DNA of 64,000 nt, from NCBI RefSeq assembly GCF_902832845.1, contig NZ_CADFDB010000002.1, positions 310,001 to 374,000 on the forward strand. The letters are read 5' to 3'. Under the pieces are notes generated by a model. It did no database searches and had not been told where the DNA came from. It saw only the letters and a list, made by a program, of their open reading frames with translations. This stretch comes from Burkholderia metallica. Its GTDB lineage: Bacteria > Pseudomonadota > Gammaproteobacteria > Burkholderiales > Burkholderiaceae. A program made the translations under genes and the position numbers. This document shows positions 51,920-60,858 of the stretch, piece after piece (position 1 is the first letter of the stretch; the number at the start of each line of letters is the position of its first letter).

Positions 51920-52058
51920 CTCGATTCACCGGTTGGATGATCAGTCATTCTTCATCTTCATTTTTTTTGAAAATTACATCGTCATCCGAATCATTACGCA
52001 CGTTGCTTATCGCCAGGCGATCCGTTCAATCCACCCACTACGCCAGCGGACGACACCA

Positions 52059-52514
52059 TCACCCGCCGATGTTTTCCTTGAAGACCGGGCTGACCGTGCC
52101 GAAACTGGAGAATTTCAGATATGTCGTCTTCCATACCCCGGCGATTCTCGCGAACCTGAATGCATAGGTTCCCGAAAGCAGCTGCAGTACGCCGTCGTCC
52201 GTCTGCCGATAATAGATGACGTCGGTAGCCGCCGTCGCGCGATCGCCATCGATCTCGATCAGCGGATTCGTGATGTGATGGTGGCACTTCGGCACCTCGC
52301 GCCAGACCTTACGGACCAGCTGCCGGATCCCGTCGATGCCGGCAGTCTGTCCGCGCGGCAGCTCGTAGATGCCGTCGTCCGCCCAGATGCTCATGAAGAG
52401 GGCTTCGTCGTGCTTGTCGATGCCGTGACAGTACTTCGACATCAAGGTGCGGATCCCGTCGGTATCGACGAGTCGCCGCAGTGCTGCGTCGAGGCTGGAA
52501 TCGCTGGCGGTCAT
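52059..52514 (-). CDS. SnoaL-like/NTF2-fold protein
   Basis: A 151-residue protein of the SnoaL-like (nuclear transport factor 2 fold) group. LVDTDGIRTLMSKYCHGIDK is followed by WADDGIYELPRG, CHHHITNPLIEIDGDRATAA and LQLLSGTYAFRFARIAGVWK. Such proteins are small isomerases, dehydratases or ring-hydroxylating dioxygenase beta-like subunits. It lies leftward, 92 bases downstream of an AraC regulator, and both probably form one unit. The Rieske large subunit at 21780 is next to the paralogous AraC gene. Confidence 0.85.
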   Translation of the reverse strand: MTASDSSLDAALRRLVDTDGIRTLMSKYCHGIDKHDEALFMSIWADDGIYELPRGQTAGIDGIRQLVRKVWREVPKCHHHITNPLIEIDGDRATAATDVIYYRQTDDGVLQLLSGTYAFRFARIAGVWKTTYLKFSSFGTVSPVFKENIGG

Positions 52515-52606
52515 GCCGGTGGTCTCCCGTTATGGTCTGATGCGTGCCCGGACACACGCCGGGCACGGTTTCCGATACACGTGTTTTCGTTGCGAAGCGC
52601 GACGAT

Positions 52607-53599
52607 CTAGATCGGACACAGCACCATGTTATTTTTTTCGGTCCGCTCGGACCTATCGCCACCGTGCGCGTCTGTTTCGAGATCGTACGGATCTGCCGCT
52701 CGCGCCCGGCGGCGATACTGCGTCGGCGAGCAGCACATGGTTCGCTTGAATGCGGTGCAAAACGCACTTTCGGATTCGTAGCCGAGCGAGAACGCGATCG
52801 ATGCGATGCTTTCGCGACCGGCGCGCAGCCGGTCCGCGGCGATCAGCATCCGCCAGCGTGTCAGGTAGTGGATCGTGGTCGCGCCGACGAGGCACTTGAA
52901 GCGCTGCGCGAAGACGGTTCTGGACAGCCCGGCAATGCGCGCCAGTTCGTCAAGCGTCCAGTGGCGCGCGGGCTCCGCATGAATCGCGCCGATGGCCGCG
53001 CCGATCCGCCGGTCCGACAACGCCATGAACCATCCGGCGGGCGTGGCCGCCAGATGAAGGCGCAGCACGTGCACGAGCATCAGGTGCAGCAGATGGTTCG
53101 ACACCAGCGCACTACCCGGCTGCGGGTCGCGCAGCTCGGCGGTCAACTGGTCGAGCGACCAGCGCAGCACCTCGGCCTGGCTCGACGCGCGTGGCACACT
53201 GACGAGCGGCGGCAGTGCATCGAACGGCAGCGCAGCATGGTCACCGGCAAACGCGAAGAATCCGCTGATCAGCAGCACGTCGCCGCCGCCGCCGTGGACC
53301 GCGATGCCATCGCGCGCGACCGCATCCATGATCGCCGTCGAGTCCTGCGGCTCGAGCGCCAGGTCGGTCGACAATACGATGCTGCGCCGGCTGTTCAGCA
53401 GGAAGCAATCGCCCTTCTCGAAGCGGACCGGCTGCGCAACGCCTTCGATCACGCCCCAGCATGCGCCCTGCAACACCGCGGCGAACTTGATTCCGTCATA
53501 TTCCGGAAACGCGAACGACCACTCGCCCGCCGCGTCGAGTCCCGCATAGAACTGGCTGTGCGGCTTCAGCCGCGCAAGCACATCCGAGAGCGAGTCCAT
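52607..53599 (-). CDS. AraC family transcription regulator (paralogue of 23855-24811)
   Basis: A roughly 330-residue AraC/XylS regulator with a cupin-like sensor domain (YDGIKFAAVLQGACWGVIEG, VRFEKGDCFLLNSR) and C-terminal HTH pair (WTLDELARIAGLSRTVFAQR and IASIAFSLGYESESAFCTAF). About 30 extra residues follow the second HTH. It shares most motifs with the regulator at 23855, including the start MDSLSDVL versus MDPLSDVL, so the two are paralogues, probably with related effectors. ATG 53599 was chosen from that alignment; ATG 53605 is an alternative. It lies upstream of the SnoaL-like gene. Confidence 0.9.
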   Translation of the reverse strand: MDSLSDVLARLKPHSQFYAGLDAAGEWSFAFPEYDGIKFAAVLQGACWGVIEGVAQPVRFEKGDCFLLNSRRSIVLSTDLALEPQDSTAIMDAVARDGIAVHGGGGDVLLISGFFAFAGDHAALPFDALPPLVSVPRASSQAEVLRWSLDQLTAELRDPQPGSALVSNHLLHLMLVHVLRLHLAATPAGWFMALSDRRIGAAIGAIHAEPARHWTLDELARIAGLSRTVFAQRFKCLVGATTIHYLTRWRMLIAADRLRAGRESIASIAFSLGYESESAFCTAFKRTMCCSPTQYRRRARAADPYDLETDAHGGDRSERTEKNNMVLCPI

Positions 53600-54009
53600 A
53601 GGCATCCATCCGTGAACGATGACCGGTACACCGTCCTTCGGACCACGGCGGACCCGCATCGTCTGTCTCCTGGCCGCACTGCCGGTCCTGGCCGTTGCGA
53701 CGCTGACTATGTTCTGGTGTCCTGCGGCGGTCGCGGCGCGGCGTCGAAACCGGCTACGGCGTCGCCCACGGCCGGACGCTATGTGACCAAGCCTGATTCC
53801 ACCGCGAACGCAAGTCAATTCGCGCGGCGATTTCGTTCCGTACTGTGGATGCCGCGCGCGCATCGCAAGGTCGTAATGCCGGGCGACGATCGCCAGCAGG
53901 GTGGCCGCACGCCGCACGGACAACGAGCGGATCGCCTCATTTCGCGAGGCGCTCCGTTCGCGCACGCAGGCCACCCCGGCGCCAGCCTAACTACTGTTAG
54001 TATGCCGAC
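53600..54009. promoter_or_regulatory. Divergent promoter region with TetR-type operator
   Basis: About 410 bases between the leftward AraC gene and the rightward TetR gene, with no supported gene. The inverted repeat ctaac-tact-gttag (53987-54000) lies 9 bases before the TetR ATG and matches a site before the next operon. Confidence 0.55.
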
Positions 54010-54657
54010 ATGACTCACCATGCGCAGGCATCCAGGGGTATGGCCAAACGAACGAAGTCGAATGTTGTCAGCACGTGCGAGACGCGTGAATCGCTGATCC
54101 GTTTTGCCGCGCGCACGTTCGGCCTGCAAGGCTATTCGGCCACGACGATGCGCAACATCGCCGATCAGGCCGGCATCGAGGCCGCGAGCATCTACTACCA
54201 TTTTTCGTCGAAGGAAGAGCTGGTCGAGGCGGTGATGGAGCAAGGCGCCGAACGCATCGTCCATCACCTGAACGAGCAGCTCGACGCGCTCGCCCCCGGC
54301 GCCACGGCCGAACAGCGGTTCCGCGCTGCGGTACTCGGGCAGATGCGCGGCCTCGTCATGCACGGCGATTTCGCGGTCGCGCACGGCCGGCTGCTGGGCC
54401 AGTTGCCCGACACGATTCGCGAACGGCAGGTCGTGCGGCGCGAGCGTCACCAGGCGCTCTGGAACGGCTTGCTGCAAGACCTGCGCGCCGAAGGCAGGCT
54501 CCGCAACGACGTGGACATCCACCTCGCGCGCGTCCATATCCTCGGCAGCATCAATTCGATCGAGTCGTGGTTCAACCCGCAAAAGGGCTCGCTGGAACGG
54601 ATCGCCAGCCAGCTTTGCAACATGTTCTTCTCGGGCGTGGGGCCGCCGTCGCGGTGA
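54010..54657 (+). CDS. TetR family transcription repressor
   Basis: A 215-residue TetR regulator. The HTH is at about residues 30-75 (SLIRFAARTFGLQGYSATTM, NIADQAGIEAASIYYHFSSK EELVE), followed by an all-helical ligand domain ending WFNPQKGSLERIASQLCNMF. The start is uncertain: ATG 54010 or ATG 54040 (MAKRTKSN). Matching inverted repeats lie upstream of this gene and of the next operon, so it probably represses itself and the CitE-like operon, released by a pathway acid or its CoA ester. Confidence 0.9.
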   Translation: MTHHAQASRGMAKRTKSNVVSTCETRESLIRFAARTFGLQGYSATTMRNIADQAGIEAASIYYHFSSKEELVEAVMEQGAERIVHHLNEQLDALAPGATAEQRFRAAVLGQMRGLVMHGDFAVAHGRLLGQLPDTIRERQVVRRERHQALWNGLLQDLRAEGRLRNDVDIHLARVHILGSINSIESWFNPQKGSLERIASQLCNMFFSGVGPPSR

Positions 54658-54791
54658 TTCCCGCGCCCTTGCCTGCAACAAGCACCCTCCGCACGCCCCT
54701 TCGCACCCGCAACCGGCGCTCGCACCGATGCGTGGCGGCGACTGCCTCTCGGTACAAACCCCAATGACGGTTTCGGCATTTGCGCATCAAA

Positions 54792-54809
54792 CTAACTACC
54801 AGTTGTTAG
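54792..54809 (+). promoter_or_regulatory. TetR-type operator before the CitE-like operon
   Basis: The 18-bp sequence ctaactaccagttgttag is nearly palindromic (outer five pairs perfect). It shares ctaactac and gttag with the site at 53987-54000. It lies 52 bases before the first ATG of the operon. Confidence 0.6.
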
Positions 54810-54861
54810 GTAAAGCCTGACGCACGTATCAGATGCCCTCCATCAACAGGCCGAGACAGTC

Positions 54862-55749
54862 ATGACGACGCAGATGAAACCGATCCGTTCCTTCCTTTTC
54901 GTTCCGGGCAACAAGCCGACCTGGATCGAGAAATCCATTCAGTCCGGGGCCGACGCGCTGATCCTCGATCTCGAGGACAGCGTGCCGCCGGCCCAGAAAG
55001 TCGAAGCACGCGAAATCGTGCGCTCCAAGCTGGACTGGCTGGCCGGGCAGCAGCAGCGCGTCTGGGTGCGCATCAACCGCAGCGCGCACCTGTACGACTT
55101 CGACGACATCCTGGCCATCGTGAACCCGGTGGTCGAGGGCATCGTGATCTCCAAGCCCTGCGGGCCGGAAGACATCCATACCGTGTCGTCGATGCTGGCC
55201 GAAGCCGAGTACCGCGCCGGCGTCGAAGTCGGTCACACCAAGGTGATTCCGCTGCTGGAAACCGCCCGCTCGCTGCAACTCGCATACGAAATCGCGCAGC
55301 ACGAACGGGTGCCCGCGATCGTGGGCGCGACGGCGAAGAACGCCGACGTGGCGCGCGCGCTGAAGACCGTCTGGTCGCTCGAAGGTCGCGAAACGCAATT
55401 CTTGAAGTCGCGCATCGTGATGGCCGCGCGCGCCGCCGGCAAGCTGCCGATCGGCGGCGTGTGGCAACAGGTGCACGACCTTGACGGCCTCAAGGTTTCG
55501 TCGGCGAACGACCGGCAGCTCGGCATGAGCGGCGAGCTCGTGCTGCATCCGTCGAACGTCGAGATCGTCAACCGGACCTACAGCCCCACCGAAGAGGAAG
55601 TGGCGTTCTACCAGGGCATGATCGATGCGCTCGACAAGGCCCAGGCGGAAGGCCGCGCGTCGTGCATCTATGACGGCGAGCACATCGACATCGCCCACGC
55701 GAAAACCGCGCGCGAAATCATCGCGCTCGCGCAGTCGTTCAACCGCTGA
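54862..55749 (+). CDS. HpcH/HpaI (CitE-like) CoA-ester lyase
   Basis: A 295-residue aldolase-type lyase of the CitE/malyl-CoA lyase group. RSFLFVPGNKPTWIEKSIQS at the start, ADALILDLEDSVPPAQKVEA with acidic metal ligands, and VIPLLETARSLQLAYEIA with the metal Glu are typical. It would cleave a 3-hydroxyacyl-CoA of the citramalyl-CoA or malyl-CoA type into acetyl-CoA and a 2-oxoacid. It is the first gene of a rightward operon behind a TetR-type operator and precedes a MaoC hydratase by 31 bases. Confidence 0.9.
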   Translation: MTTQMKPIRSFLFVPGNKPTWIEKSIQSGADALILDLEDSVPPAQKVEAREIVRSKLDWLAGQQQRVWVRINRSAHLYDFDDILAIVNPVVEGIVISKPCGPEDIHTVSSMLAEAEYRAGVEVGHTKVIPLLETARSLQLAYEIAQHERVPAIVGATAKNADVARALKTVWSLEGRETQFLKSRIVMAARAAGKLPIGGVWQQVHDLDGLKVSSANDRQLGMSGELVLHPSNVEIVNRTYSPTEEEVAFYQGMIDALDKAQAEGRASCIYDGEHIDIAHAKTAREIIALAQSFNR

Positions 55750-55780
55750 TTGCCCACCCGAATACGTCAGGAGACAATAA

Positions 55781-56242
55781 ATGGCAGGCCTTTACTTCGA
55801 AGAATTCAAGCCCGGCATGGTGATCGAGCATGCGATCCGCCGCACGGTGACCGAAACCGACAACGTGCTGTTCTCGGCGATGACCTACAACTGCGCGCCG
55901 CTGCACATCGACGCCGAATACAGCAAGAACACGATGTACGGCCAGCGCCTCGTGAACAGCATGTTCCTGCTCGCGCTGGTAGCCGGCATCACCGTGTACG
56001 AAACGACGCTCGGCACGACGCTCGGCAATCTGGGCTTCGGCGAGATCGCGTTCCCGAAGCCGACCTTTCACGGCGACACGATCCGCGTCGAAACCGAAAT
56101 CGTCGACACGCGTCTGTCGAAGAGTCGCAACGATTCGGGCATCGTCACGTTCAAGCACGTGGCGAAGAACCAGCGCGACGAGATCGTGTGCACGGCCGTG
56201 CGCACGGGCCTGATGATGCTGCGCCCCGCCGGCCAGGCCTGA
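55781..56242 (+). CDS. MaoC-like hydratase (mesaconyl/itaconyl-CoA hydratase-like)
   Basis: A 153-residue hotdog-fold hydratase. The active-site loop reads LFSAMTYNCAPLHIDAEYSK, with Asn in place of the usual Asp and the His kept, then YGQRLVNSMFLLALVAGITV. Asn-x-x-x-x-His is, as I recall, the form seen in MaoC proteins paired with CitE-like lyases (methylmalyl-CoA dehydratase type). It would hydrate an unsaturated dicarboxyl-CoA to feed the lyase encoded just upstream. AGGAGAC precedes its ATG. Confidence 0.87.
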   Translation: MAGLYFEEFKPGMVIEHAIRRTVTETDNVLFSAMTYNCAPLHIDAEYSKNTMYGQRLVNSMFLLALVAGITVYETTLGTTLGNLGFGEIAFPKPTFHGDTIRVETEIVDTRLSKSRNDSGIVTFKHVAKNQRDEIVCTAVRTGLMMLRPAGQA

Positions 56243-56267
56243 CCTCATTCCCGCAGGAGATCCGGAC

Positions 56268-57434
56268 ATGGACTACCAACTGAGCGCCGAGCAGGTCGCG
56301 ATCGTCGATGCGGCGCAGAAGATCTGCGCGGACTTTCCGCTCGAGTACTGGCGCAACAAGGACAAGAACCACGAATTCCCGCACGAGTTCTTCACGGCCG
56401 TCGCGAGCGGCGGCTGGCTCGGCATCTGCATGCCGGAAGACGTGGGCGGCGCGAACCTGGGCGTGACGGAAGCGGCGCTGTTCATGCGCACGGTCGCCGA
56501 ATGCGGCGGGCAAGCGGCCGCGTCGACCATCCACATGAACATCTTCGGCCTGCAGCCGGTCGTGCATTTCGGCACGGATGCGCAGAAGAAAGCGTGGCTG
56601 CCACCGTTCGCGCGCGGCGAGCACAAGGCCTGTTTCGCGGTGACCGAGCCTGATACGGGCCTCGACACCACGAAGCTCAAGGTGGTCGCGAAGAAGCAGC
56701 CCGACGGCAATTACCTGATCTCGGGCAAGAAGGTCTTCATCTCGACCGCGCAGGTGGCCGACCACATGCTGATCCTCGCGCGCACCACGCCGATCGAGGA
56801 AGTGAAGAAGCACAGCGAGGGGCTGAGCCTGTTCTACACGAAGCTCGACCGCAAGTATGTCGACATCCGCGAGATCGACAAGCTCGGCCGCGCGGCGGTC
56901 GACACCAACGAGCTGTTCATCGACGATCTGCCTGTGTCGAAGGACGAACTGATCGGAGAGGAAGGCAAGGGTCTGAGCTACATCTTCCACGGGATGAACG
57001 CCGAGCGCGTGCTGGTGGCCGTCGAGCAGGTCGGTATCGGCCGCGCGGTGCTCAACCTCGCGACGCAATACGCGAAGGAGCGCGTCGTGTTCGGCCGCCC
57101 GATCGGCCAGAACCAGGGCGTGCAGCATCCGCTCGCGCGCAATTGGGCGGAGCTGGAAGCCGCGAACCACATGATCTTCGCGGCGGCGGACCTGTACGAC
57201 CGCGGGCAACCATGCGGCTCGGAGGCGAACGCGGCGAAGCTGCTGGCCTCCGAAGCGTGCATGAATGCGTGCCAGACCTCGATCCTCACGCACGGCGGCT
57301 TCGGCTACGCGAAGGAGTATCACGTCGAGCGGTTCATGCGCGAAGCGTGGATCGGCTACATTGCCCCTGTCACCCCGCAACTCATTCTGTCGAACATTGC
57401 CGAGCGTAAGCTCGGGTTGCCGAAATCGTACTGA
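56268..57434 (+). CDS. Acyl-CoA dehydrogenase
   Basis: A 388-residue acyl-CoA dehydrogenase. Blocks: ICMPEDVGGANLGVTEAALF, CFAVTEPDTGLDTTKLKVVA, YLISGKKVFISTAQVADHML and LTHGGFGYAKEYHVERFMRE. The C-terminus IAPVTPQLILSNIAERKLGL differs from the usual EGTxxIQR. It follows the MaoC gene by 25 bases, so dehydrogenation, hydration and lyase steps are encoded in a row. A gene of this family accompanies the itaconate genes in P. aeruginosa (recalled). GCAGGAG is the ribosome site. Confidence 0.9.
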   Translation: MDYQLSAEQVAIVDAAQKICADFPLEYWRNKDKNHEFPHEFFTAVASGGWLGICMPEDVGGANLGVTEAALFMRTVAECGGQAAASTIHMNIFGLQPVVHFGTDAQKKAWLPPFARGEHKACFAVTEPDTGLDTTKLKVVAKKQPDGNYLISGKKVFISTAQVADHMLILARTTPIEEVKKHSEGLSLFYTKLDRKYVDIREIDKLGRAAVDTNELFIDDLPVSKDELIGEEGKGLSYIFHGMNAERVLVAVEQVGIGRAVLNLATQYAKERVVFGRPIGQNQGVQHPLARNWAELEAANHMIFAAADLYDRGQPCGSEANAAKLLASEACMNACQTSILTHGGFGYAKEYHVERFMREAWIGYIAPVTPQLILSNIAERKLGLPKSY

Positions 57435-57565
57435 ACCCGGCAATGCGCCGGCGTGCCCCGGGTCGGGCACGCCGGCGCACCGAACAGGCATAAAGAACTG
57501 TCTGCGCGCCGCGACCGGCGCATCCGGGCCGCGCACCGGCCGCAGACCAGTTTCAGGAGACAAGC

Positions 57566-58804
57566 ATGTCAGCAGCAAGACCGTTGGAAGGTATCCGAGT
57601 GCTCGATCTGACCGTGGCCCTGGCCGGCCCGTACGGATCGCTGCTGCTGGGTGGCATGGGTGCCGAAGTCATTCGGGTCGAATCGCCGAGCGGCGGCGAC
57701 ATCGCACGCAACAATCCCCCGTATGTCGGCAAGAACGGCATCCACTTCGGCGTCCGGGGCGACGACGAGGTGTCGCTGACCGTTCTCAATCGCGCGCGCA
57801 ACAAGAAAAGCATCACGCTCGACCTGAAATCGGAACAGGGCAAGGCGCTGTTCATGGATCTGGTCAAGGAATCCGACGTCGTCATCGAAAACGCCAGTGA
57901 AGGCGTGACAGCGCGGCTGGGCGTGGACTACGAGAGCGTGCGCGAGGTCAACCCGCGCATCGTCTATGCGTCGATCAAGGCGTTCGGCGAGCCGAGCCCG
58001 TACACGAACCTGAAAGGCATGGACATCATCGTCCAGGCGCTGTCGGGGATCATGGACGTGACCGGTTTCGCCGATGGCCCGCCGACCCGCTCGGGCCTGC
58101 CGATCGCCGACCTGATCGCGCCGCTGTACGCCGTCAACGGCATCCTCGCCGCGCTGATTCACCGCGGCCGCACCGGCGTGGGCCAGTGCGTGCAGGTGTC
58201 GATGCTCGACTGCCTGTCGTCGCTGGTGGCCGAGGAGCATTTCGACGTGTTCCTCAAGCACGGCTACGCGAAGCGCTCGGGCAATTTCCAGGATCGTCTG
58301 GTGCCCTTCGGCGTCTACGGCACGCGCGACGGCCACGTGGCGATGGTGGCGTTTCAGCCCGACTGGTTCAAGAACCTGATGGAAGCGGTGGGCCGGCCGG
58401 AGATGGTCACGGACCCGCGCTACGCGACACGCGGCCCGCGCATGAAGCATGCGGCCGAGATCAACGCGATCATCGAGGACTGGACGAGCCGCCACAGCAC
58501 CGAGGAAGTCATCGCGGAGCTGCAGGTCCGGCGCGGCGTGCCGGCTGCGCCCGTGCGCTCGCCGCTCGACGTGCTGAAGGACCCGGTGCTGCAGGCGCGC
58601 GGCGCCGTGGTGCGGCTGGAGCACCCGGGGTTGGCCGACGTCGACGCGATGGGCATGGGCCTGCCGATCAAGCTGTCGCAGACGCCCGTGCAGTTCGACC
58701 AGCCGGCGCAGGAGCTTGGCGCCGCCAACGACGAGATCTACCGCGGGCTGCTCAAGCTGTCCGAGGATCGCCTGCAAGAACTGCGCGAGCAGGGAGTGAT
58801 CTGA
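57566..58804 (+). CDS. Class III (CaiB/BaiF) CoA-transferase
   Basis: A 412-residue CoA-transferase: LEGIRVLDLTVALAGPYGSL, GAEVIRVESPSGGDIARNNP, LNRARNKKSITLDLKSEQG, and the catalytic Asp in NLKGMDIIVQALSGIMDVTG. In the itaconate analogy it would activate the dicarboxylic acid with CoA from succinyl-CoA. It is 131 bases after the dehydrogenase and two bases before the AMACR-like gene. CAGGAGAC precedes ATG 57566. Confidence 0.92.
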   Translation: MSAARPLEGIRVLDLTVALAGPYGSLLLGGMGAEVIRVESPSGGDIARNNPPYVGKNGIHFGVRGDDEVSLTVLNRARNKKSITLDLKSEQGKALFMDLVKESDVVIENASEGVTARLGVDYESVREVNPRIVYASIKAFGEPSPYTNLKGMDIIVQALSGIMDVTGFADGPPTRSGLPIADLIAPLYAVNGILAALIHRGRTGVGQCVQVSMLDCLSSLVAEEHFDVFLKHGYAKRSGNFQDRLVPFGVYGTRDGHVAMVAFQPDWFKNLMEAVGRPEMVTDPRYATRGPRMKHAAEINAIIEDWTSRHSTEEVIAELQVRRGVPAAPVRSPLDVLKDPVLQARGAVVRLEHPGLADVDAMGMGLPIKLSQTPVQFDQPAQELGAANDEIYRGLLKLSEDRLQELREQGVI

Positions 58805-58806
58805 CC

Positions 58807-59973
58807 ATGTCCGCTGCGCCATCCCGCCGCGGCCCGCTCGCGGGCATCCGGATCGTCGAGATCGCGGGCATCGGCCCCGGGCCGCTGGCCGCGATGTTCC
58901 TCGCCGATCTGGGCGCGACCGTCATCCGCGTGGATCGCAAGGAGCCTTCGGGGCTCGGCGCGCCGCGCCCCGTGGAATTCGACCTGGGCCTGCGCAATCG
59001 CAAGTCCGTGCGCGTCGACCTGAAAGATCCCGCTGCCGTCGAAATGGTGCTCGAGCTGATCGAGCGGGCCGACGGCCTGATCGAAGGCTTTCGCCCCGGC
59101 GTGATGGAGCGCCTCGGTCTCGGCCCCGAGCCGTGCCTGGCGCGCAACCCTCGCCTCGTCTACGGCCGTGTGACCGGATGGGGGCAGGACGGCCCGCTGT
59201 CGCAGGTGGCCGGCCACGACCTGAACTACATTTCGATCACTGGCGCGCTGCATGCGATGGGCCGCGCCGGGCAGGCGCCGACGCCGCCGCTCAACGTGCT
59301 GGGCGACTATGCGGGCGGCTCGCTGTACCTCGCCTTCGGGCTGCTCGCCGGCATCCTCGAAGCGCGCGGTTCCGGGCAGGGGCAGGTGGTGGACGCCGCG
59401 ATGATCGACGGCGTGGCGTCGATCATGACGGTGACGATGGGCCTGCATGCGGCCGGCATGCTCGACCACGCGCGCGGCACGAACCTGCTCGACACCGGCG
59501 CGCCGTTCTACGAGGTCTACGCGTGCGCGGACGGGAAGTACGTGAGCGTCGGCCCCATCGAGGGCAAGTTCTACCGGCTGCTGCTCGAACAGCTCGGACT
59601 GCAGGACCATCCGCGGCTGCAGGCGCAGATGGATCGCGCGCAATGGCCCGAAGCCAAGCAGATATTCGCCGCGAAATTCCGGGAACGCACGCGCGACGAG
59701 TGGGCGCGACGGCTCGGCCATCTCGACGTGTGCGTGGCGCCCGTGCTCGACTTCGACGAAGCGCCGAATCATCCGCATGTGAAGGCGCGCCGCACGTTCG
59801 TCGACCTGAACGGCGTGACGCATCCGGCGCCCGGCCCGCGTTTCTCGCGCACGCCGGCCGCACCGCCCGAGCCACCCGCTGCGCCGACCACCGACAACGC
59901 GATCGCCGCGCTGCAGGACTGGCTACCGGACGCGCGCATCGACGCCTGGCGCGCGCAGGGCACGTTCATCTGA
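58807..59973 (+). CDS. Alpha-methylacyl-CoA racemase-like protein (second)
   Basis: A 388-residue AMACR-type protein with PLAGIRIVEIAGIGPGPLAA, GRVTGWGQDGPLSQVAGHDL (catalytic His), LNVLGDYAGGSLYLAFG (Asp) and FYEVYACADGKYVSVGP. It is clearly related to the AMACR-like gene at 42569. It starts two bases after the CoA-transferase stop, so it is translationally linked. A racemase fits a substrate with an alpha-methyl group, such as a methyl-substituted dicarboxyl-CoA. Confidence 0.92.
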   Translation: MSAAPSRRGPLAGIRIVEIAGIGPGPLAAMFLADLGATVIRVDRKEPSGLGAPRPVEFDLGLRNRKSVRVDLKDPAAVEMVLELIERADGLIEGFRPGVMERLGLGPEPCLARNPRLVYGRVTGWGQDGPLSQVAGHDLNYISITGALHAMGRAGQAPTPPLNVLGDYAGGSLYLAFGLLAGILEARGSGQGQVVDAAMIDGVASIMTVTMGLHAAGMLDHARGTNLLDTGAPFYEVYACADGKYVSVGPIEGKFYRLLLEQLGLQDHPRLQAQMDRAQWPEAKQIFAAKFRERTRDEWARRLGHLDVCVAPVLDFDEAPNHPHVKARRTFVDLNGVTHPAPGPRFSRTPAAPPEPPAAPTTDNAIAALQDWLPDARIDAWRAQGTFI

Positions 59974-60124
59974 CCGAGGGCGAACACGGCCGCCGATCGC
60001 GTCGCGCGCGCCGCATGGCCGCCGCCGGTGCAATCGCCGGCGTGTTCCCCCCGATGGTTTTCCGCTCGCGCCCGTCGTGCCCCCGAAGCGCGCGGGGCGG
60101 GCAACGGGCAAGGACACAACCGAC

Positions 60125-60811
60125 ATGACATCGCCTACCCCCGAACTCGCGGCGCTCGACTGCCTGACGAGCGGGCGCTCTACTTGCCGCGCCTATCGAC
60201 ATCAGGCGCTCGACGCCGAACTGATCCGCAGCATCGTCGGCATGGCGGGCCGCTCGGCCTCGTGGTGCAACGTGCAGCCGTGGCAACTGGTCGTCACCGA
60301 AACGCCCGAGAGCACCGAACGCTTTCGGCAAGTGCTGATCCGGCGGGTCAACGCGCATCCGGAAAACGAATCGGACCTACCCTTCCCGCCGAGCTATGAA
60401 GGCGTTTACCGCGAACGACGTCGCGGCGCCGGCATTGCGCTGTATTCGGCGCTGGGTATCGGCCCGAACGACACGGAGCGCGGCGCCGAACAGGCATTCC
60501 GCAACTTCCGCATGTTCGACGCGCCGCACGTGGCGATCGTCACGGTGCCGGTGGAACTCGGCCCGTATGCGCTCATCGACGCGGGCGGCTTCGTGTCGTC
60601 GTTCCTGATCGCGGCGTATGCGCACGGCGTGGCCACCACGCCGCAGGGCGCGCTGGCCCGCCATGCCCGTTTCGTGCGCGAGTATTTCGGCATTCCCGAT
60701 ACGCAGCACATGATTTGCGGCATCTCGTTCGGGTACGCGGAAGGCGCGCATCCCGTCAACCAGTTCCGCACCACGCGCGCCGGCGTGGACGACGTCATGC
60801 GCTTCGTCTGA
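60125..60811 (+). CDS. Nitroreductase family FMN protein
   Basis: A 228-residue nitroreductase-family protein: SGRSTCRAYRHQALDAELIR at the N-terminus, GRSASWCNVQPWQLVVTETP (FMN-binding), and the C-terminal FGIPDTQHMICGISFGYAEG. ATG 60125 was chosen because homology starts there. It lies 151 bases after the AMACR-like gene and may be the last intact gene of the TetR-controlled operon. Family members reduce nitro groups, quinones or enones; its role next to CoA-thioester enzymes is unclear. Confidence 0.88.
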   Translation: MTSPTPELAALDCLTSGRSTCRAYRHQALDAELIRSIVGMAGRSASWCNVQPWQLVVTETPESTERFRQVLIRRVNAHPENESDLPFPPSYEGVYRERRRGAGIALYSALGIGPNDTERGAEQAFRNFRMFDAPHVAIVTVPVELGPYALIDAGGFVSSFLIAAYAHGVATTPQGALARHARFVREYFGIPDTQHMICGISFGYAEGAHPVNQFRTTRAGVDDVMRFV

Positions 60812-60858
60812 GCCGGCTGCCATACGCGTATCGCAGCAAAGGGCAACGAGAATCGGGC

